From Ranitomeya variabilis (taxonomy: Eukaryota; Chordata; Amphibia; Anura; Dendrobatidae), in assembly GCF_051348905.1 (NCBI RefSeq), contig NC_135238.1, positions 92,193,988 through 92,257,987 of the forward strand: a DNA stretch of 64,000 bases. Direction: 5' to 3'. Positions 44,117 to 56,555 of this stretch are shown here, piece by piece (position 1 is the stretch's first letter; each line of letters opens with the position of its first letter). Made by a program: the position numbers and the translations under genes. Below the pieces are notes generated by a model, which saw nothing but the letters and a program-made list of their open reading frames with translations, did no database searches and had not been told where the DNA came from.

Positions 44117-44460
44117 GTTTAATCTGCTTGTTACACGTTGTATTGTTTTGATTTCTTTTCTAGCCCAAGCGGTAGATACTTCAAGCTTGAAAGTTTATCT
44201 TCCTTTTTAAGAAAGCTGCTATCAAACTTTGCAGAGTCAGAAGTGTAATTCCACTGGTTTTATCTTTTAATGCTTGATGCATCCTTTATTCTCTAAAGAA
44301 AATTATATCATCTAATTCCTTTTTAAGCACTTCGACAGCAGAGATTTTTTTCTCTCAACTGCACTATGTTAGGACTGTGGTAAAGACAGGTTTAATGTCA
44401 TACAAGAACAAAAGTCCTCTTTTTTTGGCTAAAATGGCCCAAACTGAGGTGAAGAAAGAA

Positions 44461-44534
44461 AAGCACTGCTGACATTCGAAATCAAGATTTTCTGTTTACT
44501 AAACAGGCGCTTTGACCAACTAAGCTAAAGACAA
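44461..44534 (-). pseudogene. tRNA-Thr-like pseudogene, unit 38
   Basis: Same sequence as unit 2. Confidence 0.78.
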
Positions 44535-44712
44535 AATCCACTGGTTTTATGTTTGATGCCATCTTCCTTCCTTTTTGGCCCCTATACAGAAGAAATTCTT
44601 AATCTCACAATTGCACTATCAGTAGAGACGCAGCCAAGGTAAATTTGAGGTTTTACGCAAGTGAAATTCCCATTTTTAAGATAGGAAGTTTGTTTTTCAG
44701 ATGATGAAAACA

Positions 44713-44786
44713 AGGCACTGCTGAGATTCGAACTCAGGATCTCCTGTTTACTAGACAGGCGCTTTAACCAACTAAGCCACAGCACC
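44713..44786 (-). tRNA. tRNA-Thr-AGT: tRNA-Thr (AGT), unit 38
   Basis: Intact, short-form unit. Confidence 0.98.
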
Positions 44787-45233
44787 ACAAGCTGGAAAGC
44801 CTATGAAATCTAGGGAAGATGTCAGCACCAATCAAAACTTTCAAGTGGTTAACTTAGCAAGACAACATTGAGTTGAGTTTCATTCCATGCACACAGAAAC
44901 GAGGAACAGGATGTAATTCTCAGTCATGAAGTCCAGCTTTAATTTGGGACTTATTTTTCTTCCAAGTTATGACACAAAATAGGCGGATTGAAGGAATTCC
45001 ACGGCAGGGCCAAAGGAGGAAAAATTAGGAATGATTGAAAAGTTGGTATTAAAACCCTGAGCACTGGTTTATTTCCTACAGAGTTTGCCCCAATCTAACT
45101 TTAAAAAATAGACACTGTAGGAGATAATATAAGGCCACTCTGACAAAAGCTGACATAAAATCTTCAGAGAAAGCACACTGACTGGTAAAAATAATCATTA
45201 CATCTTATCTCCTTAGCGCATGAGCGCCATGTA

Positions 45234-45315
45234 GACGAGGTGGCCGAGTGGTTAAGGCGATGGACTGCTAATCCATTGTGCTCTGCATGCATGGGTTCGA
45301 ATCCCATCCTCGTTG
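45234..45315 (+). tRNA. tRNA-Ser-GCT: tRNA-Ser (GCT), unit 38, U72 form with GCGCC flank
   Basis: The only U72 copy with GCGCC instead of GCGGC, so probably a recombinant with its switch inside or just before the gene. Confidence 0.97.
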
Positions 45316-45659
45316 GTTTAATCTGCTTGTTACACGTTGTATTGTTTTGATTTCTTTTCTAGCCCAAGCGGTAGATACTTCAAGCTTGAAAGTTTATCTT
45401 CCTTTTTAAGAAAGCTGCTATCAAACTTTGCAGAGTCAGAAGTGTAATTCCACTGGTTTTATCTTTTAATGCTTGATGCATCCTTTATTCTCTAAAGAAA
45501 ATTATATCATCTAATTCCTTTTTAAGCACTTCGACAGCAGAGATTTTTTTCTCTCAACTGCACTATGTTAGGACTGTGGTAAAGACAGGTTTAATGTCAT
45601 ACAAGAACAAAAGTCCTCTTTTTTTGGCTAAAATGGCCCAAACTGAGGTGAAGAAAGAA

Positions 45660-45733
45660 AAGCACTGCTGACATTCGAAATCAAGATTTTCTGTTTACTA
45701 AACAGGCGCTTTGACCAACTAAGCTAAAGACAA
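45660..45733 (-). pseudogene. tRNA-Thr-like pseudogene, unit 39
   Basis: Same sequence as unit 2. Confidence 0.78.
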
Positions 45734-45912
45734 AATCCACTGGTTTTATGTTTGATGCCATCTTCCTTCCTTTTTGGCCCCTATACAGAAGAAATTCTTA
45801 ATCTCACAATTGCACTATCAGTAGAGACGCAGCCAAGGTAAATTTGAGGTTTTACGCAAGTGAAATTCCCATTTTTAAGATAGGAAGTTTGTTTTTTCAG
45901 ATGATGAAAACA

Positions 45913-45986
45913 AGGCACTGCTGAGATTCGAACTCAGGATCTCCTGTTTACTAGACAGGCGCTTTAACCAACTAAGCCACAGCACC
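45913..45986 (-). tRNA. tRNA-Thr-AGT: tRNA-Thr (AGT), unit 39
   Basis: Intact, extra-T 3' flank. Confidence 0.98.
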
Positions 45987-46433
45987 ACAAGCTGGAAAGC
46001 CTATGAAATCTAGGGAAGATGTCAGCACCAATCAAAACTTTCAAGTGGTTAACTTAGCAAGACAACATTGAGTTGAGTTTCATTCCATGCACACAGAAAC
46101 GAGGAACAGGATGTAATTCTCAGTCATGAAGTCCAGCTTTAATTTGGGACTTATTTTTCTTCCAAGTTATGACACAAAATAGGCGGATTGAAGGAATTCC
46201 ACGGCAGGGCCAAAGGAGGAAAAATTAGGAATGATTGAAAAGTTGGTATTAAAACCCTGAGCACTGGTTTATTTCTTACAGAGTTTGCCCCATTCTAACT
46301 TTAAAAAATAGACAATGTAGGAGATAATATAAGGCCACTCTGACAAAAGCTGACATAAAATCTTCAGAGAAAGCACACTGACTGGTAAAAATAATCATTA
46401 CATCTTATCTCCTTAGCGCATGAGCGGCATGTA

Positions 46434-46515
46434 GACGAGGTGGCCGAGTGGTTAAGGCGATGGACTGCTAATCCATTGTGCTCTGCATGCATGGGTTCGA
46501 ATCCCATCCTCGTCG
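46434..46515 (+). tRNA. tRNA-Ser-GCT: tRNA-Ser (GCT), unit 39, B haplotype
   Basis: Standard, C72, complete B haplotype. Confidence 0.98.
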
Positions 46516-46859
46516 GTTTAATCTGCTTGTTACACATTGTATTGTTTTGATTTCTTTTCTAGCCCAAGCGGTAGATACTTCAAGCTTGAAAGTTTATCTT
46601 CCTTTTTAAGAAAGCTGCTATCAAACTTTGCAGAGTCAGAAGTGTAATTCCACTGGTTTTATCTTTTAATGCTTGATGCATCCTTTATTCTCTAAAGAAA
46701 ATTATATCATCTAATTCCTTTTTAAGCACTTCGACAGCAGAGATTTTTTTCTCTCAACTGCACTATGTTAGGACTGTGGTAAAGACAGGTTTAATGTCAT
46801 ACAAGAACAAAAGTCCTCTTTTTTTGGCTAAAATGGCCCAAACTGAGGTGAAGAAAGAA

Positions 46860-46933
46860 AAGCACTGCTGACATTCGAAATCAAGATTTTCTGTTTACTA
46901 AACAGGCGCTTTGACCAACTAAGCTAAAGACAA
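46860..46933 (-). pseudogene. tRNA-Thr-like pseudogene, unit 40
   Basis: Same sequence as unit 2. Confidence 0.78.
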
Positions 46934-47111
46934 AATCCACTGGTTTTATGTTTGATGCCATCTTCCTTCCTTTTTGGCCCCTATACAGAAGAAATTCTTA
47001 ATCTCACAATTGCACTATCAGTAGAGACGCAGCCAAGGTAAATTTGAGGTTTTACGCAAGTGAAATTCCCATTTTTGAGATAGGAAGTTTGTTTTTCAGA
47101 TGATGAAAACA

Positions 47112-47185
47112 AGGCACTGCTGAGATTCGAACTCAGGATCTCCTGTTTACTAGACAGGCGCTTTAACCAACTAAGCCACAGCACC
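47112..47185 (-). tRNA. tRNA-Thr-AGT: tRNA-Thr (AGT), unit 40
   Basis: Intact, GAGATA flank. Confidence 0.98.
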
Positions 47186-47632
47186 ACAAGCTGGAAAGCC
47201 TATGAAATCTAGGGAAGATGTCAGCACCAATCAAAACTTTCAAGTGGTTAACTTAGCAAGACAACATTGAGTTGAGTTTCATTCCATGCACACAGAAACG
47301 AGGAACAGGATGTAATTCTCAGTCATGAAGTCCAGCTTTAATTTGGGACTTATTTTTCTTCCAAGTTATGACACAAAATAGGCGGATTGAAGGAATTCCA
47401 CGGCAGGGCCAATGGAGGAAAAATTAGGAATGATTGAAAAGTTGGTATTAAAACCCTGAGCACTGGTTTATTTCCTACAGAGTTTGCCCCAATCTAACTT
47501 TAAAAAATAGACACTGTGGGAGATAATATAAGGCCACTCTGACAAAAGCTGACATAAAATCTTCAGAGAAAGCACACTGACTGGTAAAAATAATCATTAC
47601 ATCTTATCTCCTTAGCGCATGAGCGCCATGTA

Positions 47633-47714
47633 GACGAGGTGGCCGAGTGGTTAAGGCGATGGACTGCTAATCCATTGTGCTCTGCATGCATGGGTTCGAA
47701 TCCCATCCTCGTCG
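47633..47714 (+). tRNA. tRNA-Ser-GCT: tRNA-Ser (GCT), unit 40, GCGCC flank
   Basis: Standard gene, C72; spacer has AATGG and ACTGTGGGAG, the latter shared only with unit 42. Confidence 0.98.
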
Positions 47715-48058
47715 GTTTAATCTGCTTGTTACACGTTGTATTGTTTTGATTTCTTTTCTAGCCCAAGCGGTAGATACTTCAAGCTTGAAAGTTTATCTTC
47801 CTTTTTAAGAAAGCTGCTATCAAACTTTGCAGAGTCAGAAGTGTAATTCCACTGGTTTTATCTTTTAATGCTTGATGCATCCTTTATTCTCTAAAGAAAA
47901 TTATATCATCTAATTCCTTTTTAAGCACTTCGACAGCAGAGATTTTTTTCTCTCAACTGCACTATGTTAGGACTGTGGTAAAGACAGGTTTAATGTCATA
48001 CAAGAACAAAAGTCCTCTTTCTTTGGCTAAAATAGCCCAAACTGAGGTGAAGAAAGAA

Positions 48059-48133
48059 AAGCACTGCTGACATTCGAAATCAAGATTTTCTGTTTACTAA
48101 ACAGGCGCTTTGACCAACTAAGCTAAAGGACAA
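48059..48133 (-). pseudogene. tRNA-Thr-like pseudogene, unit 41
   Basis: Extra G, CTTTCTTT and AAAATAGCCC flank; long-form unit. Confidence 0.76.
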
Positions 48134-48320
48134 AATCCACTGGTTTTATGTTGTTATGCTTGATGCCATCTTCCTTCCTTTTTGGCCCCTATACAGAAGA
48201 AATTCTTAATCTCACAATTGCACTATCAGTAGAGACGCAGCCAAGGTAAATTTGAGGTTTTACGCAAGTGAAATTCCCATTTTTAAGATAGGAAGTTTGT
48301 TTTTTCAGATGATGAAAACA

Positions 48321-48394
48321 AGGCACTGCTGAGATTCGAACTCAGGATCTCCTGTTTACTAGACAGGCGCTTTAACCAACTAAGCCACAGCACC
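48321..48394 (-). tRNA. tRNA-Thr-AGT: tRNA-Thr (AGT), unit 41
   Basis: Intact. The only unit with both the long form and the extra-T flank. Confidence 0.98.
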
Positions 48395-48841
48395 ACAAGC
48401 TGGAAAGCCTATGAAATCTAGGGAAGATGTCAGCACCAATCAAAACTTTCAAGTGGTTAACTTAGCAAGACAACATTGAGTTGAGTTTCATTCCATGCAC
48501 ACAGAAACGAGGAACAGGATGTAATTCTCAGTCATGAAGTCCAGCTTTAATTTGGGACTTATTTTTCTTCCAAGTTATGACACAAAATAGGCGGATTGAA
48601 GGAATTCCACGGCAGGGCCAAAGGAGGAAAAATTAGGAATGATTGAAAAGTTGGTATTAAAACCCTGAGCACTGGTTTATTTCTTACAGAGTTTGCCCCA
48701 TTCTAACTTTAAAAAATAGACAATGTAGGAGATAATATAAGGCCACTCTGACAAAAGCTGACATAAAATCTTCAGAGAAAGCACACTGACTGGTAAAAAT
48801 AATCATTACATCTTATCTCCTTAGCGCATGAGCGGCATGTA

Positions 48842-48923
48842 GACGAGGTGGCCGAGTGGTTAAGGCGATGGACTGCTAATCCATTGTGCTCTGCATGCAT
48901 GGGTTCGAATCCCATCCTCGTCG
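48842..48923 (+). tRNA. tRNA-Ser-GCT: tRNA-Ser (GCT), unit 41, B haplotype
   Basis: Standard, C72, complete B haplotype in a long-form unit. Confidence 0.98.
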
Positions 48924-49267
48924 GTTTAATCTGCTTGTTACACATTGTATTGTTTTGATTTCTTTTCTAGCCCAAGCGGTAGATACTTCAAGCTTGAAAG
49001 TTTATCTTCCTTTTTAAGAAAGCTGCTATCAAACTTTGCAGAGTCAGAAGTGTAATTCCACTGGTTTTATCTTTTAATGCTTGATGCATCCTTTATTCTC
49101 TAAAGAAAATTATATCATCTAATTCCTTTTTAAGCACTTCGACAGCAGAGATTTTTTTCTCTCAACTGCACTATGTTAGGACTGTGGTAAAGACAGGTTT
49201 AATGTCATACAAGAACAAAAGTCCTCTTTTTTTGGCTAAAATGGCCCAAACTGAGGTGAAGAAAGAA

Positions 49268-49341
49268 AAGCACTGCTGACATTCGAAATCAAGATTTTCT
49301 GTTTACTAAACAGGCGCTTTGACCAACTAAGCTAAAGACAA
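49268..49341 (-). pseudogene. tRNA-Thr-like pseudogene, unit 42
   Basis: Same sequence as unit 2. Confidence 0.78.
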
Positions 49342-49519
49342 AATCCACTGGTTTTATGTTTGATGCCATCTTCCTTCCTTTTTGGCCCCTATACAGAAGA
49401 AATTCTTAATCTCACAATTGCACTATCAGTAGAGACGCAGCCAAGGTAAATTTGAGGTTTTACGCAAGTGAAATTCCCATTTTTGAGATAGGAAGTTTGT
49501 TTTTCAGATGATGAAAACA

Positions 49520-49593
49520 AGGCACTGCTGAGATTCGAACTCAGGATCTCCTGTTTACTAGACAGGCGCTTTAACCAACTAAGCCACAGCACC
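49520..49593 (-). tRNA. tRNA-Thr-AGT: tRNA-Thr (AGT), unit 42
   Basis: Intact, GAGATA flank. Confidence 0.98.
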
Positions 49594-50040
49594 ACAAGCT
49601 GGAAAGCCTATGAAATCTAGGGAAGATGTCAGCACCAATCAAAACTTTCAAGTGGTTAACTTAGCAAGACAACATTGAGTTGAGTTTCATTCCATGCACA
49701 CAGAAACGAGGAACAGGATGTAATTCTCAGTCATGAAGTCCAGCTTTAATTTGGGACTTATTTTTCTTCCAAGTTATGACACAAAATAGGCGGATTGAAG
49801 GAATTCCACGGCAGGGCCAATGGAGGAAAAATTAGGAATGATTGAAAAGTTGGTATTAAAACCCTGAGCACTGGTTTATTTCCTACAGAGTTTGCCCCAA
49901 TCTAACTTTAAAAAATAGACACTGTGGGAGATAATATAAGGCCACTCTGACAAAAGCTGACATAAAATCTTCAGAGAAAGCACACTGACTGGTAAAAATA
50001 ATCATTACATCTTATCTCCTTAGCGCATGAGCGCCATGTA

Positions 50041-50122
50041 GACGAGGTGGCCGAGTGGTTAAGGCGATGGACTGCTAATCCATTGTGCTCTGCATGCATG
50101 GGTTCGAATCCCATCCTCGTCG
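50041..50122 (+). tRNA. tRNA-Ser-GCT: tRNA-Ser (GCT), unit 42, GCGCC flank
   Basis: Same markers as unit 40: AATGG, ACTGTGGGAG, GCGCC, C72. Confidence 0.98.
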
Positions 50123-50466
50123 GTTTAATCTGCTTGTTACACGTTGTATTGTTTTGATTTCTTTTCTAGCCCAAGCGGTAGATACTTCAAGCTTGAAAGT
50201 TTATCTTCCTTTTTAAGAAAGCTGCTATCAAACTTTGCAGAGTCAGAAGTGTAATTCCACTGGTTTTATCTTTTAATGCTTGATGCATCCTTTATTCTCT
50301 AAAGAAAATTATATCATCTAATTCCTTTTTAAGCACTTCGACAGCAGAGATTTTTTTCTCTCAACTGCACTATGTTAGGACTGTGGTAAAGACAGGTTTA
50401 ATGTCATACAAGAACAAAAGTCCTCTTTCTTTGGCTAAAATAGCCCAAACTGAGGTGAAGAAAGAA

Positions 50467-50541
50467 AAGCACTGCTGACATTCGAAATCAAGATTTTCTG
50501 TTTACTAAACAGGCGCTTTGACCAACTAAGCTAAAGGACAA
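50467..50541 (-). pseudogene. tRNA-Thr-like pseudogene, unit 43
   Basis: Extra G, CTTTCTTT, AAAATAGCCC; long-form unit. Confidence 0.76.
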
Positions 50542-50727
50542 AATCCACTGGTTTTATGTTGTTATGCTTGATGCCATCTTCCTTCCTTTTTGGCCCCTAT
50601 ACAGAAGAAATTCTTAATCTCACAATTGCACTATCAGTAGAGACGCAGCCAAGGTAAATTTGAGGTTTTACGCAAGTGAAATTCCCATTTTTAAGATAGG
50701 AAGTTTGTTTTTCAGATGATGAAAACA

Positions 50728-50801
50728 AGGCACTGCTGAGATTCGAACTCAGGATCTCCTGTTTACTAGACAGGCGCTTTAACCAACTAAGCCACAGCAC
50801 C
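50728..50801 (-). tRNA. tRNA-Thr-AGT: tRNA-Thr (AGT), unit 43
   Basis: Intact, AAGATA flank, long-form unit. Confidence 0.98.
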
Positions 50802-51248
50802 ACAAGCTGGAAAGCCTATGAAATCTAGGGAAGATGTCAGCACCAATCAAAACTTTCAAGTGGTTAACTTAGCAAGACAACATTGAGTTGAGTTTCATTC
50901 CATGCACACAGAAACGAGGAACAGGATGTAATTCTCAGTCATGAAGTCCAGCTTTAATTTGGGACTTATTTTTCTTCCAAGTTATGACACAAAATAGGCG
51001 GATTGAAGGAATTCCACGGCAGGGCCAATGGAGGAAAAATTAGGAATGATTGAAAAGTTGGTATTAAAACCCTGAGCACTGGTTTATTTCCTACAGAGTT
51101 TGCCCCAATCTAACTTTAAAAAATAGACACTGTAGGAGATAATATAAGGCCACTCTGACAAAAGCTGACATAAAATCTTCAGAGAAAGCACACTGACTGG
51201 TAAAAATAATCATTACATCTTATCTCCTTAGCGCATGAGTGCCATGTA

Positions 51249-51330
51249 GACGAGGTGGCCGAGTGGTTAAGGCGATGGACTGCTAATCCATTGTGCTCTG
51301 CATGCATGGGTTCGAATCCCATCCTCGTCG
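51249..51330 (+). tRNA. tRNA-Ser-GCT: tRNA-Ser (GCT), unit 43, GTGCC flank
   Basis: Standard gene, C72; AATGG, GTGCC and GATTTATTTT. Confidence 0.98.
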
Positions 51331-51674
51331 GTTTAATCTGCTTGTTACACGTTGTATTGTTTTGATTTATTTTCTAGCCCAAGCGGTAGATACTTCAAGC
51401 TTGAAAGTTTATCTTCCTTTTTAAGAAAGCTGCTATCAAACTTTGCAGAGTCAGAAGTGTAATTCCACTGGTTTTATCTTTTAATGCTTGATGCATCCTT
51501 TATTCTCTAAAGAAAATTATATCATCTAATTCCTTTTTAAGCACTTCGACAGCAGAGATTTTTTTCTCTCAACTGCACTATGTTAGGACTGTGGTAAAGA
51601 CAGGTTTAATGTCATACAAGAACAAAAGTCCTCTTTCTTTGGCTAAAATGGCCCAAACTGAGGTGAAGAAAGAA

Positions 51675-51749
51675 AAGCACTGCTGACATTCGAAATCAAG
51701 ATTTTCTGTTTACTAAACAGGCGCTTTGACCAACTAAGCTAAAGGACAA
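51675..51749 (-). pseudogene. tRNA-Thr-like pseudogene, unit 44
   Basis: Extra G and CTTTCTTT; long-form unit. Confidence 0.76.
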
Positions 51750-51935
51750 AATCCACTGGTTTTATGTTGTTATGCTTGATGCCATCTTCCTTCCTTTTTG
51801 GCCCCTATACAGAAGAAATTCTTAATCTCACAATTGCACTATCAGTAGAGACGCAGCCAAGGTAAATTTGAGGTTTTACGCAAGTGAAATTCCCATTTTT
51901 AAGATAGGAAGTTTGTTTTTCAGATGATGAAAACA

Positions 51936-52009
51936 AGGCACTGCTGAGATTCGAACTCAGGATCTCCTGTTTACTAGACAGGCGCTTTAACCAACTAAGC
52001 CACAGCACC
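51936..52009 (-). tRNA. tRNA-Thr-AGT: tRNA-Thr (AGT), unit 44
   Basis: Intact, long-form unit. Confidence 0.98.
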
Positions 52010-52456
52010 ACAAGCTGGAAAGCCTATGAAATCTAGGGAAGATGTCAGCACCAATCAAAACTTTCAAGTGGTTAACTTAGCAAGACAACATTGAGTTGAG
52101 TTTCATTCCATGCACACAGAAACGAGGAACAGGATGTAATTCTCAGTCATGAAGTCCAGCTTTAATTTGGGACTTATTTTTCTTCCAAGTTATGACACAA
52201 AATAGGCGGATTGAAGGAATTCCACGGCAGGGCCAAAGGAGGAAAAATTAGGAATGATTGAAAAGTTGGTATTAAAACCCTGAGCACTGGTTTATTTCCT
52301 ACAGAGTTTGCCCCAATCTAACTTTAAAAAATAGACACTGTAGGAGATAATATAAGGCCACTCTGACAAAAGCTGACATAAAATCTTCAGAGAAAGCACA
52401 CTGACTGGTAAAAATAATCATTACATCTTATCTCCTTAGCGCATGAGCGGCATGTA

Positions 52457-52538
52457 GACGAGGTGGCCGAGTGGTTAAGGCGATGGACTGCTAATCCATT
52501 GTGCTCTGCATGCATGGGTTCGAATCCCATCCTCGTTG
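52457..52538 (+). tRNA. tRNA-Ser-GCT: tRNA-Ser (GCT), unit 44, U72 form
   Basis: U72, GCGGC flank; matches units 33 and 34. Confidence 0.97.
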
Positions 52539-52882
52539 GTTTAATCTGCTTGTTACACGTTGTATTGTTTTGATTTCTTTTCTAGCCCAAGCGGTAGATA
52601 CTTCAAGCTTGAAAGTTTATCTTCCTTTTTAAGAAAGCTGCTATCAAACTTTGCAGAGTCAGAAGTGTAATTCCACTGGTTTTATCTTTTAATGCTTGAT
52701 GCATCCTTTATTCTCTAAAGAAAATTATATCATCTAATTCCTTTTTAAGCACTTCGACAGCAGAGATTTTTTTCTCTCAACTGCACTATGTTAGGACTGT
52801 GGTAAAGACAGGTTTAATGTCATACAAGAACAAAAGTCCTCTTTTTTTGGCTAAAATGGCCCAAACTGAGGTGAAGAAAGAA

Positions 52883-52956
52883 AAGCACTGCTGACATTCG
52901 AAATCAAGATTTTCTGTTTACTAAACAGGCGCTTTGACCAACTAAGCTAAAGACAA
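52883..52956 (-). pseudogene. tRNA-Thr-like pseudogene, unit 45
   Basis: Same sequence as unit 2. Confidence 0.78.
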
Positions 52957-53134
52957 AATCCACTGGTTTTATGTTTGATGCCATCTTCCTTCCTTTTTGG
53001 CCCCTATACAGAAGAAATTCTTAATCTCACAATTGCACTATCAGTAGAGACGCAGCCAAGGTAAATTTGAGGTTTTACGCAAGTGAAATTCCCATTTTTA
53101 AGATAGGAAGTTTGTTTTTCAGATGATGAAAACA

Positions 53135-53208
53135 AGGCACTGCTGAGATTCGAACTCAGGATCTCCTGTTTACTAGACAGGCGCTTTAACCAACTAAGCC
53201 ACAGCACC
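53135..53208 (-). tRNA. tRNA-Thr-AGT: tRNA-Thr (AGT), unit 45
   Basis: Intact, short-form unit. Confidence 0.98.
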
Positions 53209-53655
53209 ACAAGCTGGAAAGCCTATGAAATCTAGGGAAGATGTCAGCACCAATCAAAACTTTCAAGTGGTTAACTTAGCAAGACAACATTGAGTTGAGT
53301 TTCATTCCATGCACACAGAAACGAGGAACAGGATGTAATTCTCAGTCATGAAGTCCAGCTTTAATTTGGGACTTATTTTTCTTCCAAGTTATGACACAAA
53401 ATAGGCGGATTGAAGGAATTCCACGGCAGGGCCAAAGGAGGAAAAATTAGGAATGATTGAAAAGTTGGTATTAAAACCCTGAGCACTGGTTTATTTCCTA
53501 CAGAGTTTGCCCCAATCTAACTTTAAAAAATAGACACTGTAGGAGATAATATAAGGCCACTCTGACAAAAGCTGACATAAAATCTTCAGAGAAAGCACAC
53601 TGACTGGTAAAAATAATCATTACATCTTATCTCCTTAGCGCATGAGCGGCATGTA

Positions 53656-53737
53656 GACGAGGTGGCCGAGTGGTTAAGGCGATGGACTGCTAATCCATTG
53701 TGCTCTGCATGCATGGGTTCGAATCCCATCCTCGTCG
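53656..53737 (+). tRNA. tRNA-Ser-GCT: tRNA-Ser (GCT), unit 45
   Basis: Standard, C72, GCGGC flank. Confidence 0.98.
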
Positions 53738-54081
53738 GTTTAATCTGCTTGTTACACGTTGTATTGTTTTGATTTCTTTTCTAGCCCAAGCGGTAGATAC
53801 TTCAAGCTTGAAAGTTTATCTTCCTTTTTAAGAAAGCTGCTATCAAACTTTGCAGAGTCAGAAGTGTAATTCCACTGGTTTTATCTTTTAATGCTTGATG
53901 CATCCTTTATTCTCTAAAGAAAATTATATCATCTAATTCCTTTTTAAGCACTTCGACAGCAGAGATTTTTTTCTCTCAACTGCACTATGTTAGGACTGTG
54001 GTAAAGACAGGTTTAATGTCATACAAGAACAAAAGTCCTCTTTTTTTGGCTAAAATGGCCCAAACTGAGGTGAAGAAAGAA

Positions 54082-54155
54082 AAGCACTGCTGACATTCGA
54101 AATCAAGATTTTCTGTTTACTAAACAGGCGCTTTGACCAACTAAGCTAAAGACAA
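54082..54155 (-). pseudogene. tRNA-Thr-like pseudogene, unit 46
   Basis: Same sequence as unit 2. Confidence 0.78.
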
Positions 54156-54333
54156 AATCCACTGGTTTTATGTTTGATGCCATCTTCCTTCCTTTTTGGC
54201 CCCTATACAGAAGAAATTCTTAATCTCACAATTGCACTATCAGTAGAGACGCAGCCAAGGTAAATTTGAGGTTTTACGCAAGTGAAATTCCCATTTTTAA
54301 GATAGGAAGTTTGTTTTTCAGATGATGAAAACA

Positions 54334-54407
54334 AGGCACTGCTGAGATTCGAACTCAGGATCTCCTGTTTACTAGACAGGCGCTTTAACCAACTAAGCCA
54401 CAGCACC
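54334..54407 (-). tRNA. tRNA-Thr-AGT: tRNA-Thr (AGT), unit 46
   Basis: Intact, short-form unit. Confidence 0.98.
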
Positions 54408-54854
54408 ACAAGCTGGAAAGCCTATGAAATCTAGGGAAGATGTCAGCACCAATCAAAACTTTCAAGTGGTTAACTTAGCAAGACAACATTGAGTTGAGTT
54501 TCATTCCATGCACACAGAAACGAGGAACAGGATGTAATTCTCAGTCATGAAGTCCAGCTTTAATTTGGGACTTATTTTTCTTCCAAGTTATGACACAAAA
54601 TAGGCGGATTGAAGGAATTCCACGGCAGGGCCAAAGGAGGAAAAATTAGGAATGATTGAAAAGTTGGTATTAAAACCCTGAGCACTGGTTTATTTCCTAC
54701 AGAGTTTGCCCCAATCTAACTTTAAAAAATAGACACTGTAGGAGATAATATAAGGCCACTCTGACAAAAGCTGACATAAAATCTTCAGAGAAAGCACACT
54801 GACTGGTAAAAATAATCATTACATCTTATCTCCTTAGCGCATGAGCGGCATGTA

Positions 54855-54936
54855 GACGAGGTGGCCGAGTGGTTAAGGCGATGGACTGCTAATCCATTGT
54901 GCTCTGCATGCATGGGTTCGAATCCCATCCTCGTTG
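54855..54936 (+). tRNA. tRNA-Ser-GCT: tRNA-Ser (GCT), unit 46, U72 form
   Basis: U72, GCGGC flank. Confidence 0.97.
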
Positions 54937-55280
54937 GTTTAATCTGCTTGTTACACGTTGTATTGTTTTGATTTCTTTTCTAGCCCAAGCGGTAGATACT
55001 TCAAGCTTGAAAGTTTATCTTCCTTTTTAAGAAAGCTGCTATCAAACTTTGCAGAGTCAGAAGTGTAATTCCACTGGTTTTATCTTTTAATGCTTGATGC
55101 ATCCTTTATTCTCTAAAGAAAATTATATCATCTAATTCCTTTTTAAGCACTTCGACAGCAGAGATTTTTTTCTCTCAACTGCACTATGTTAGGACTGTGG
55201 TAAAGACAGGTTTAATGTCATACAAGAACAAAAGTCCTCTTTTTTTGGCTAAAATGGCCCAAACTGAGGTGAAGAAAGAA

Positions 55281-55354
55281 AAGCACTGCTGACATTCGAA
55301 ATCAAGATTTTCTGTTTACTAAACAGGCGCTTTGACCAACTAAGCTAAAGACAA
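55281..55354 (-). pseudogene. tRNA-Thr-like pseudogene, unit 47
   Basis: Same sequence as unit 2. Confidence 0.78.
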
Positions 55355-55533
55355 AATCCACTGGTTTTATGTTTGATGCCATCTTCCTTCCTTTTTGGCC
55401 CCTATACAGAAGAAATTCTTAATCTCACAATTGCACTATCAGTAGAGACGCAGCCAAGGTAAATTTGAGGTTTTACGCAAGTGAAATTCCCATTTTTAAG
55501 ATAGGAAGTTTGTTTTTTCAGATGATGAAAACA

Positions 55534-55607
55534 AGGCACTGCTGAGATTCGAACTCAGGATCTCCTGTTTACTAGACAGGCGCTTTAACCAACTAAGCCA
55601 CAGCACC
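55534..55607 (-). tRNA. tRNA-Thr-AGT: tRNA-Thr (AGT), unit 47
   Basis: Intact, extra-T 3' flank. Confidence 0.98.
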
Positions 55608-56054
55608 ACAAGCTGGAAAGCCTATGAAATCTAGGGAAGATGTCAGCACCAATCAAAACTTTCAAGTGGTTAACTTAGCAAGACAACATTGAGTTGAGTT
55701 TCATTCCATGCACACAGAAACGAGGAACAGGATGTAATTCTCAGTCATGAAGTCCAGCTTTAATTTGGGACTTATTTTTCTTCCAAGTTATGACACAAAA
55801 TAGGCGGATTGAAGGAATTCCACGGCAGGGCCAAAGGAGGAAAAATTAGGAATGATTGAAAAGTTGGTATTAAAACCCTGAGCACTGGTTTATTTCTTAC
55901 AGAGTTTGCCCCATTCTAACTTTAAAAAATAGACAATGTAGGAGATAATATAAGGCCACTCTGACAAAAGCTGACATAAAATCTTCAGAGAAAGCACACT
56001 GACTGGTAAAAATAATCATTACATCTTATCTCCTTAGCGCATGAGTGCCATGTA

Positions 56055-56136
56055 GACGAGGTGGCCGAGTGGTTAAGGCGATGGACTGCTAATCCATTGT
56101 GCTCTGCATGCATGGGTTCGAATCCCATCCTCGTCG
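56055..56136 (+). tRNA. tRNA-Ser-GCT: tRNA-Ser (GCT), unit 47, recombinant B/GTGCC
   Basis: Standard gene, C72. The 5' spacer carries the B substitutions, but the near flank is GTGCC and the 3' flank is GATTTATTTT with CACGTTG, so the B haplotype ends between about 55936 and 56045. Confidence 0.98.
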
Positions 56137-56480
56137 GTTTAATCTGCTTGTTACACGTTGTATTGTTTTGATTTATTTTCTAGCCCAAGCGGTAGATACT
56201 TCAAGCTTGAAAGTTTATCTTCCTTTTTAAGAAAGCTGCTATCAAACTTTGCAGAGTCAGAAGTGTAATTCCACTGGTTTTATCTTTTAATGCTTGATGC
56301 ATCCTTTATTCTCTAAAGAAAATTATATCATCTAATTCCTTTTTAAGCACTTCGACAGCAGAGATTTTTTTCTCTCAACTGCACTATGTTAGGACTGTGG
56401 TAAAGACAGGTTTAATGTCATACAAGAACAAAAGTCCTCTTTCTTTGGCTAAAATGGCCCAAACTGAGGTGAAGAAAGAA

Positions 56481-56555
56481 AAGCACTGCTGACATTCGAA
56501 ATCAAGATTTTCTGTTTACTAAACAGGCGCTTTGACCAACTAAGCTAAAGGACAA
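56481..56555 (-). pseudogene. tRNA-Thr-like pseudogene, unit 48
   Basis: Extra G and CTTTCTTT; long-form unit. Confidence 0.76.
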